From positions 1,240,001 to 1,304,000 of the forward strand of contig OZ037878.1 of the NCBI GenBank assembly GCA_964035575.1: a DNA stretch of 64,000 bases, in the 5' to 3' direction. The notes under the pieces are model-generated. The model saw only the letters and a program-made list of their open reading frames with translations, was not told the origin of the DNA and made no database searches. The translations under genes were made by a program, and so were the position numbers. Every line of letters starts with the position of its first letter. Position 1 is the first letter of the stretch. This DNA is from Rhynchopus sp. YZ270_cl-10 (lineage: Eukaryota; Euglenozoa; Diplonemea; Diplonemida; Diplonemidae). Shown piece by piece: positions 53,701-62,057 of this stretch.

Positions 53701-56700
53701 GCCACACCTGCGCCTGCAACGCTGCCGCCAGACACTCCGTCGCCACCGACACCTGCGCCTGATACAGTGCCGCCGACTGTGGCACCCACAGTAGCACCGA
53801 GTGTTGCACCGACAGTTGCACCAGGATTGACTGTGTCGACTGTTGTGCCTGTGCCTGGTGACACAGTGGCCCCTATTTCAACAGCGGCACCTGTCACGAC
53901 AAGCCCGTCCTCCTCCACTGCGCCTGTATCCACCACAACACCTGCCGACACCACTGCTGTACCTACACGGCCAGACACAGCGTCCCCCACGATAGCTTCG
54001 ACAGAGGTGCCTGTGGCAACGGCTGTTCCGACAGCAGCAGCGACGTCAGCACCAAGGGTATGTTTTCATGCTTCCCAGCCATACAAACAACGTTCTTCAA
54101 CAGGTTCCGCGCACTCTAGTTCCGTCTCCAGGTGCTGCTACGACGTTCGCGCCTTCTGTTCTGAGGACGTTGTCGCCTGCGGTTGCTACCGACGCACCTG
54201 ACGTGACGACAGCACCTGACGCGACTATGGTTCCTGGTGTGACTACAGCACCTGACGTGACGAGATCACCTGACGTGACGACAGCACCTGACGTGACGAC
54301 ATCACCTGACGTGACTATGGTACCTGGTGTGACTACATCACCTGACGTGACTGTGGTACCAGACGTTCCCGATGTACACACGTTCACACCCCCGTTGGTT
54401 CCGAGCCCAGGCAGCACAACGGATGCACCTGCTGGGCCTGCGGTGGAGTTGCGCGTGGCGACGGAGTTCTCTTCTGCACAGATCAGGAAGGGGTCGACAC
54501 TGGTGATCACCCCCTCTGGCCCTGAGGCGTACACAACTGCTGATGGGAGCATGGTGCTTCGTGTGATGTGGCCTGGTGGGAGTGTTGTCCTGTCTGAAGG
54601 CGCTGATGTGCAGTGCGCTGGTGGACCCTGCATCACAGTGGTATGCGAACATGTGCTCCCCACAGTCACCCCACACCCGTTGGCCTTCTGTGCTCACAAA
54701 TGACCCAACACCGATGTGAAACACCACCACCACCATGCAGGAGACAGACACGACACCGACATCGTCGACCACCGGCATTGCGCAGACATCCCTCAACAAC
54801 GCTGCCTTCATCACAGCAACGGTATGCTCCTCTCTCATGCTCCTTGTCACAACACGACACGACACGACACCACAACACAGGCCACTGCGGACGGGGTCAT
54901 CACATTGTACTTTGAAGGTGCGGAGTTTGCGTCGTATTCTTCACGGCAGGAGTCGCTCGCAGTGCACTTGGGCACAACGTTTCTTGGGCAACCGATGGGA
55001 GACGACTGTGGTGCAGACATCCCCACCACTGCGTCGGCTGCGTTGTCCACGTCTGTTATGCAGTGTGGCTGTGGTGTGTGCAGGTCGAGGCTGAGTTTGG
55101 CGCCAGAGAACCCAAACTTTCGTGGGACAAGCGGACAACAGGCACAGGCAGAGACAATGGAGACCACGATGGTCACGACGTCCGCCGTCGGCATGTTAGT
55201 CGGCCTTGGCATCCGGCCCAACACTGCAGGAGCAATGGCACGGTTGTCGATCATCTCGCGCATCTGCCCCGAGACTGGCAGCATTGTACTCGGCAGAACA
55301 ATCAACCCAACGGGTCTCCGTCTTGGCGACCACGAAGACATGGAGGAAGTGAACGGAGCCTTGGTGGGCAGTGTCATGATCCAGACCACCCTGCTCCTCG
55401 TCAGTCTCGCTATTGCCTCGGTTATGTACCGTGTCATCAACAAGAAACGTATGCAGCACCGTGCCTTCACCACAGTTCTTCCCGACGAGTTTGAAGACCG
55501 CAAATCGAAGGACTTTTTGTTGAAGTCCAAGGCAGCACGGCAGGAGGACCGAGAGGACATGTTGGGTGATGGAAAGGAGGTTCGTGTTGTGCATCAAGGG
55601 TTGAAGCGCAAGGAAGTGAACTACATCATGGCACGCGGACGTTTTGGGTGGATCCTGATCCCTGCAACGTTCCTCTTCGGGGGCACTGCGATGTGTGCAG
55701 TCTCTGCACTCATATATTCAACACCGTTCTTTAAGTTCGTTGCTGTGTGCGACATTCTTATCTTCATTTTGGGTATTGTCGCCTACGCTACACACATTGC
55801 ATACACAACAAAGAAGTACGCTGAAGTTGAACCTATCGACGTGCCCAACCGCAACATCGTCTTCAAGGTCTTGTGGGGCACCTCGGAGTGGGTCACGCTG
55901 CCTGGGCATGGGAAGGGAGCGTGGGTGGAGCTGAACCACCTTCTGTATGATGGCTACCGCCACTATGCACGGTTCTTTTTGACGTATGAGTTGATCGTGA
56001 GCTTTGCGTTGGGTGCAATAGGGGCGTGGCGGCCCAGCTCGATGGAGCAGTGCTGGACGAAGAGTGCGCTGACGCTTGGTGTCCTGGGGGTCTTCCTGTT
56101 GACGTTGCTGTGCCTGCGGCCGTACCTTGCTCCGTATGAGAACGTGATGGAGCCGAGCATCGCTGCTGTGGAGATGGTGCTGGTGGCACTGCTCATGCTT
56201 GCGATGAGGGAGGACCAGCCTGCAAAGTCGTGGTACGCCAAGATGGCCACAAAGCTTGGCCTTGTCGCAATGTACATGATTGTCCTGAAAGCCTCGCTCG
56301 ATATGATCATCTTCACGGTCGACGAGTACGGCATCTGGAAGGAGTTGAACGCACGCAGCAAGAAGAAGACGTCCTTCCTCCGCCACTTCCTCTTCTGCGG
56401 GAACAACATTGCAGACGACAGACTCGAGGACTACGTTGTCGACTACGAGGTGGAGGACGTCGCGTCCAAGGACGACAGACTCAGCGGCTTCGACGAATGC
56501 ATCACAGACGACTACCCCTCCAGCGGGGACGAATACACGAACATTGCGAACTACAACCTCAGCACCTCCTCCATGGTCCACACACAGGGCAAGAAGCGTA
56601 CCCGCGCCTTCTCCACCACTGTTGGGGAGGAGCTGGTGCAGACACCACTGTGCGACACGCAGCGCAACTCGGTGAGACTTGCAAATACCTGCAAGTACAT

Positions 56701-57139
56701 CGTGTCCCCACCTGAGCCGCCGTCACAAGGTACGGCGCCTCTGCAGCTGGGCGAGACGAGCCCTCGTACACACAGACGTGGTGCGTCGTCGCCACGTCTC
56801 GAGAAGAACAACCTTTCGCGGCACACAGGGTCTCTCCTTGGGAGGGGACGTGCTCCGATGTTTCTGGATGCAGAGACGTGCGACGGGCGTGACTCGGTCA
56901 GTGTCCTTGGTGACTCGACGTCTTCGGTCTCCAAGTCTGCCTCCCCGTTATCCCCACTAGGTGCCGACACAGGATACACACCACGGCGCATGCGCAGGGC
57001 AAGTGTCTCCTCCTTTAGCAGTAGGTCTAATTCAGGCAGCGTCCTCCTCCCGCCCGTCCGCACCAAGGCACAGGAAGGCGCACCCCGCCCCCCCTCGCGT
57101 GGTGGCCCCGGGCGGGGCGTTCATTTGGTAGAGGTGTAG
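47756..57139 (+). CDS. Giant LamG / Cys-repeat / multi-TM surface protein, with one frame shift
   Basis: Exons 47756-54057, 54104-54640, 54741-54821 and 54881-57139 (three GTATG introns near the 3' end) would give about 3060 residues. Order: signal peptide (VRRCVPTPLRTLVVALLAVQ), a LamG/concanavalin-like domain (about residues 60-220), some 45 six-cysteine modules of about 38 residues (CCDATC...HTC...CG...C...LCC), a Thr/Pro/Val stalk with APDVTTSPDVT repeats, a membrane-proximal region, then about seven hydrophobic helices (for example QTTLLLVSLAIASVMYRV, FGWILIPATFLFGGTAM, LTLGVLGVFLLTLLCL) and a Ser-rich cytoplasmic tail. Compared with the paralogue at 62058, one base is missing near 48117 (TTGGGG-GCG against TTGGGGTGCG), shifting the frame inside the LamG domain; everything beyond stays open. 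This may be a sequencing error or a very young mutation. Probably an adhesin or receptor-like surface protein; the family is not recognised. Confidence 0.8.
50151..53140 (+). repeat. Three tandem 1035-bp (345-aa) units in the Cys region
   Basis: Units begin at 50151, 51186 and 52221 (ACATGACTGTCTTGCAGAAG each time), spaced exactly 1035 bp and nearly identical; the third breaks off near 53140. An earlier duplication with period 771 bp covers about 48600-50140. Confidence 0.9.
53690..54450 (+). repeat. Thr/Pro/Ala/Val stalk repeats
   Basis: Codes for PAPATLPPDTPSPPTPAP-type sequence, then about ten copies of a GACGTGAC-containing unit coding APDVTT / SPDVTM. A probable O-glycosylated spacer between Cys modules and membrane part. 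An intron (54058-54103) interrupts it. Confidence 0.8.
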
Positions 57140-57248
57140 AGTCATTTTTTGCGTGACGTACGTTCATCTTTTCTTTATTCATGGGGGTGTGTGTTCTACC
57201 TTTCAAAAGGAGTCGTTTCTTTTTGTCTTTTTGGAAAGGATGCCGTCT

Positions 57249-57325
57249 GTGACATCTTTCAAGTTTTCTTTGGCATCGTACGTGGGTCAGTCGGAGGTGC
57301 CTGCATTAATAACTTCACTTTCTTT
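57249..57325 (+). repeat. Family A tail plus family B
   Basis: GACATCTTTCAAGTTTTCTT, then GGCATCGTACGTGGGTCAG, TCGGAGGTGCC, TGCATTAATAACTTCAC. GGCATC can pair with GGTGCC (one G-U pair). TGGGTCAGTCGG matches the Pol III A-box consensus at 11 of 12 positions, but no B box follows. Confidence 0.8.
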
Positions 57326-57526
57326 TGTAATGTCGAGCAATATTTCGGTGACCTTTTTCGTTGGGTCCAATCCACGCAACCTCCCTCCCTTTAAGACAAG
57401 TCCCTCCCCCTCTGCCCCATGCAACCCTTATTTGGCTGAAGGGTTCCCTTCTCCGTCTCGCCTGACGACCACTTCTCAGTCCATTTATTCTATGAAGTTT
57501 TGTGTCCAGAGGCACATCATTTTAAG

Positions 57527-57560
57527 CTGCCTAAGCACAGTCTTAGGTTCATCTCAACAA
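57527..57560 (+). repeat. Stem-loop repeat, family A (short loop)
   Basis: CCTAAG (57530-57535) and CTTAGG (57542-57547) form a perfect 6-bp stem, followed by TTCATCTCAAC. Confidence 0.75.
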
Positions 57561-58095
57561 AGAATCCACTCATTTTCCCTCTTTCCCCCTTTGCGAATAC
57601 AGACTTCCATGTGTGGAAGCAGAACAAAGAAAACGATAGTAACACCCTTTACGGTAGGTGCGGTCGGTGTATCTCATTGCATCGCCCCCTACACCACCCC
57701 CCCTTAAAGAGAGGCCGAGCTCTTTGGGTTAAGGCTATTCTCAATTTTTTGTTTTGTGCACTGCACTTCTGGACGCAGTGCTCTGACAACACGGCGCGTC
57801 TGTGCCGTTGAGAAAGCAATACACAAAAATGCTTCTGTGAGAGGCAACACAACTTTTAGCGCAATGTCGTGCCATCCCACCTTCGGACACGTTACCGATA
57901 CAGGCCACCCGTGCAAAATAATAATGATACACACCTGTGTATTATTTGCTGTATCTTGTGTCCTCGCTCCAGCTCTTTTTTCTCTTCGTGTGTTTCCTGA
58001 TATGCGTTTTGCACCACATTCCACCCACCATTATACACGGGGTTGCATTCAACTTTGAACATGTTTCTCTAAGGGCATCGAAAGTACTGTCTGGC

Positions 58096-58185
58096 CGTGA
58101 ACATACTGCGAGGCTTAGGCTCATCGTGTGCACTGTTCTTTGATGTCTGTGCACGAGAGGCACTTTCATCAAGTTTTCTTTTCTT
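58096..58185 (+). repeat. Two diverged family A copies
   Basis: GCGAGGCTTAGGCTCATCG at about 58109 and TGTGCACGAGAGGCACTTTC with ATCAAGTTTTCTTTTC at about 58147-58183. Confidence 0.6.
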
Positions 58186-58474
58186 CCGTTCTATTATGTT
58201 ATGGCCTCTTTCTCCCTCCCCATCCATTCCCATGCTGCACAATGTGCACACCTGCTCGTATCAACCTCTTTTGATGAAACCAGTGAAAAAAGCCTCAGTC
58301 TGCTGGCCGGCATGTACTCAACCCTACAGAGCAAATGAAAGCCAATACTGGCGGTGGCATTTTCACTCTTGTGTAACACTTTGGCGACTTGAACCAAACA
58401 AAACAAAACTGACTGGACGACGACGACCGCCATGAGCATTGCATGGAGTAGCTCCGGCACCACTTAGATGCGTG

Positions 58475-58530
58475 TAGTATAGTGGAGTTCATCTTCGGGT
58501 GTCTACACTAAAATAACCAAGTTTTCAAAC
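58475..58530 (+). repeat. Dispersed hairpin repeat, family C
   Basis: Reads TAGTGGAGTTCATCTTCGGG, TGTCTACACTA, then AATAACCAAGTTTTC. Confidence 0.8.
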
Positions 58531-58899
58531 AAAACAAAACAACCTTGTCTAGTAGAGCATCTCGTGCCAAACGCTAGTACCAATTCATTATGAAAGAAAG
58601 AAGAAACAAATACAAGTGCTGTACCTGGTCTGTGTCAGGTCAAAACCAAAAAAAAAACCACAAAATACGTAAAAAAAAAAAAATGGCCCCGACACAAAGA
58701 CTCTTTATCGTATTGGATGAAAAGATCTTGTTGTCAAAACGAACTACTGTTTTAGGAGATATTCCTTTTACAAAATATGGCTCCACATTCCACTCCTCGA
58801 GAACTCGCATCGCTCCCCTCTTTAATCCAAGAGAGAACCAACCAATTTGTTTTATATCACTTTTTCACCCTACCCCCTCTTCTTTTTGGTTTCACATTT

Positions 58900-58980
58900 C
58901 TGTTGTTGGCCGCAGGGTACTTGAGCTTTCATCCAGATGGCTGGCATCGTACGTGGGTCAGTCGTACCTGCATCAAGAAC
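58900..58980 (+). repeat. Dispersed repeat, family B (long copy)
   Basis: GTTGTTGGCCGCAGGGTAC, TTTCATCCAGATGGCTGG, CATCGTACGTGGGTCAGTCG, TACCTGCATCA. GCAGGGTAC can pair with GTACCTGC, closing a long outer stem with one bulge. Confidence 0.8.
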
Positions 58981-59083
58981 TGTGGGGGTTGTTCGGTGCC
59001 GTGGTGATCTCTACTTCTCTTGGAAGAAAGCGTTATTAAGTTAACGCATTTGCTCTCTCTCTCTCTCTCTCCTTTTTTCTTTT

Positions 59084-59150
59084 GATCACGATTATGGTCA
59101 CAGTGACTAGAGGCTTAGGTTCATCTTATAAGCTTTTTCTCTTACTTTTC
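59084..59150 (+). repeat. Stem-loop repeat, family A, with upstream hairpin
   Basis: TGATCACGATTATGGTCA, then AGTGACTAGAGGCTTAGG and TTCATCTTATAAGC. Left stem arm partly lost. Same upstream hairpin as 3497-3563. Confidence 0.7.
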
Positions 59151-59535
59151 TTTTATAAGGAGAGGAGAAATTGAACACGCCCCTAATTTCTTTTTCTATT
59201 CTGGGGCAGGTTAGATGAGAGCCACACTTCACCGACAGGTCGAGGTGTGTTGGGTTTTCACCACAACATCCGAGCTCGGAAATCCATAACAGCGGGGTCG
59301 GATAAAAAATTTGCATCTGGTGTCTCTGAGTGACTTTTTTGCATAAGCACACGGTTTATGGACTGAGCCATATTTATTGTTGTATTGTTTGCGGGTGTGG
59401 GGGAAACACAACGGAAAAGTAGGAGTGCGGTTTCATTTTTTTTTTTTTAACTTCTTCGCTGTGTATAGTAGGGGTGTACACACAACACAATTACTTTGTG
59501 CCTGCACCCTGAGGTGCGGTGTCTGCATTTTTCAA

Positions 59536-59578
59536 GGTGACTAAACACGCGAGAGAGATGGGTTCATGTTTTCCACTT
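59536..59578 (+). repeat. Stem-loop repeat, family A (diverged)
   Basis: AAGGTGACTAAACACGCGAG, AGAGATGGGTTCATG. Confidence 0.6.
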
Positions 59579-59924
59579 CATACACTTTCTTTAACGTTTA
59601 TTCTGTCGACGCAATTCGTCTGAGTAAGCATGCATGCAAACAGAGTGCGCAAAGTCTTCTGTTTCCTCCGATTCTATAAAAAAAAAATACAGTTTCCATG
59701 GTGAGATGAGTCGCATGCGGCGTGCTTCAATTGCTTCATTGTGATAAAGGCTCTCGGGGGAAGGGGTGATTTTTCCCTTAAGTAAGGTTGTCTGCAATGG
59801 CAGCGACGAAACAACGAGACTATCAAAAGAGGTAAAAAAAAGAACGTTTTGCACGCTTCAACAAAGACGCCACTGTATCTCTCCACTTCCCCCCCCTCCC
59901 CTCCCTCCCCGAACGACCCCACGG

Positions 59925-60059
59925 CGTTGAAGTAAATGACTTCACTTGTGGTTTTACATGAATTTTACTTGTGGCACACGTAAAAACGTAAGCGTACAGC
60001 TTATTCACAAGTAAAAAAAATGACATGTAAAACCACAAGTAAAGTAATTTACTTCAACG
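59925..60059. mobile_element. Small fold-back element
   Basis: About 38-bp inverted arms (outside in: CGTTGAAGTAAAT, ACTT.ACTTGTGGTTTTAC, ATG) around a 60-bp centre that itself contains further ACTTGTG/CACAAGT halves. No clear target duplication and no coding capacity. Confidence 0.7.
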
Positions 60060-60204
60060 TTGTGTAGTGTTAAAAAGAAGATACGCCTACTAGGCCCACC
60101 AGTAATACGGCTAGTAGTGACCTTAGTAGCCCCTGTCTAGACCGTGGTGAACACAAAAGTGATGCTTGTTGTGCAGCCGACAACAACATCATGAAGAACA
60201 GAAG

Positions 60205-60275
60205 AAAACAGTGGAGATCTGCACACCTGTTGGCAAAACACTACCGAGGCAACTACACTTACTCCAACAATTTTA
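60205..60275 (+). repeat. Dispersed repeat, family E
   Basis: GTGGAGATCTGCACACCTG, TTGGCAAAACACTACCGAGG, CAACTACACTTACTCC, AACAATTTTATC. Confidence 0.75.
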
Positions 60276-60376
60276 TCGAAAAATGATCATAACGCTTTCG
60301 AGAGATGCATTGCCTTTACTTACCCCATGCGTGCACCAGAGGTTCAGTCATCTCTAAGCGTTCTCTCTTTTTATAA

Positions 60377-60425
60377 GGTGACTACGCACGAGAGGCTTAG
60401 GATCATCTTATAAACTTTTCATTGT
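60377..60425 (+). repeat. Stem-loop repeat, family A
   Basis: AAGGTGACTACGCACGAGAG, GCTTAGGATCATCTTATAA, ACTTTTC: differs from the type copy by one base in the left stem arm. Confidence 0.8.
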
Positions 60426-61089
60426 ATTTATTCCTTGTTAACAACGGCCTCTACGAAGGAGGGGCAACACCCTCCACCCTCGTTCCCTCCACACCTAGTG
60501 GCAAAAAAAAGGGGGCCTTTCCCCCCTCTATAATGACTGCGTGCTCAGGTCTTCTTTCCCCGTAAATCATTGCAGTATAGCAGTGTGTTATTTGCATTCA
60601 GGTAGGATTAGTATGTGTATGAGATGTGTTTATCATTCAAGTTTTCTCTTAATCATAAATGAGACGGTTTTTTCTTGTTGTTTTTAGAGTGGTTAAAAGA
60701 GAACCGAATTTCGAAGAAAGAATGGCGTTTTCCTTTGCCTTGTGGTTGGAGTGGACCCTGCGAAGCACAACACCGAGGCTGTTTCCCTTACAGTAGTGTG
60801 TACAATGTTCTTTGTTTTGCAAAGGGGACCATTCACCAGCCCAGAAGTGTTTTTGAAGCAAGTAATCAACCTTGATTGCTAAGGTGAGTGCAGTGATTGT
60901 GGGGAATTAATATACATCGGAACGGACTCTTTCGGATTGAACGTTTAGAATCATGTGTACTTCAGAACTTTTCAATGTTCATTAGTTTCCCTGTCATAAT
61001 AAAGATTCAAAAAGCTAATACTCATTGCCCTGTTGGTGTGGCTGAAACAGCAAAATACGCACTCTGCCAAGTCCTGGCAAAGTGATCAT

Positions 61090-61574
61090 TTTTTTTTGGA
61101 CTCAGCCACACCACCTGTGCTTGTGCTCCCCGACTCTATTGTCGATGCAAACAAAAGACCACCCTCCTCCTTTCTCCTTCCCCATCTGTTGCAGTACCTG
61201 CGTCCACCTGATGCCACCCTCCCTGATGTGAGGCACTTACTCTACTTCTCTTTTTCACATCTCCTCCAAACACATCCCAACACAGAAGCAGCTTTGTGTG
61301 GTGCACACATCCCTATGCCCTATGGCCGACCTCGATCCTTTGGGGTTGGCGTGGGGTTGTTGATGAGGCACTGAAGAGGCGTTTGGTGAAGCAGAAGCAG
61401 CTGATGGTGCAGCTGGTGACACTGGCAAAGGAGGCTGAGGGGATCGCCTGCGAGCAGGAGAAGATCCGTGCGAATGTGCGTGCCCTTGAGCGCAGTGGGG
61501 CGCGCACCGTACGGCACGGACAGCACGCCACGAATTTATTTTTTGTACATTTGAATGAGTCACGGATGCCATGA
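61090..61574 (+). pseudogene. Possible decayed or misread gene fragment
   Basis: Two overlapping frames look protein-like: one (to about 61374) reads LVLPDSIVDANKRPPSSFLL and PPDATLPDVRHLLYFSFSHL, the other (to the stop at 61574) reads VVDEALKRRLVKQKQLMVQL and TLAKEAEGIACEQEKIRANV, a typical helical segment with GC-rich codons. They would join near 61360 by a one-base shift or an unseen intron. I recognise no family. It could be a short host gene that is decaying, a gene with an atypical intron, or chance. Confidence 0.3.
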
Positions 61575-61687
61575 GTCTTATTGTTTCCCCTTCCTTTGTG
61601 CTCCACCTCTCCATGCACATGGCATGCGAACCAACACACGACAATCGACTAATAAATAGAGGAAAGGGGGTATTTCATTTTGCGACA

Positions 61688-62057
61688 AAATTTGTTGCTT
61701 GCACACTGCGCACCTCAGCCCCTTCCCCAATTGCACCTTAACAGTGTTTGCATGTGGGGTGGGGCTGTGAGGGGACAGGGAATTCATAGAGATAAAAAAT
61801 AGCTGCCACATCCTTTCACCCTTTCAAACACCACACACCCCTCCCTCTCCTCCCTCTCCTCCCTCTCCTCCCTCGTCTCCACCTCACCACTGCCACCTCC
61901 AGGCTGATGCAAGACTTCTGTGCACATATCATTGGCCGTGGGGGTGCTGGGGAGGTGCTGTAGCAGGCATTGGGTGTATCTTATTTGCATACTTTGCGGG
62001 ATCCGCACACCTCAGCACCTCTGCCTGCACACCTGGTCACCTTAGCCGCCTTTGGTG
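61688..62057 (+). repeat. Segmental duplication, upstream part, uninterrupted copy
   Basis: Corresponds to 42283-42389 plus 47501-47755. It contains the pre-insertion sequence GATAAAAAATAGCTGCC at 61791-61807, hence the 5.1-kb element inserted only in the other copy. Confidence 0.9.

Larger units (their letters stand above)
57140..61089. other. Repeat-rich spacer without supported genes
   Basis: AT-rich DNA with many A, B, C and E repeat copies and a small fold-back element. A 66-codon frame at 60675-60875 has no family likeness and crosses a T run upstream. Confidence 0.55.

Noticed and set aside
48540-53990. Minus-strand frames repeating every 1035 bp
   Set aside because: Antisense of the Cys-module repeats; they have no independent features.
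60675-60875. 66-codon frame (KENRISKKEWRFPLPCGW)
   Set aside because: No similarity recognised and no supporting start or splice context.
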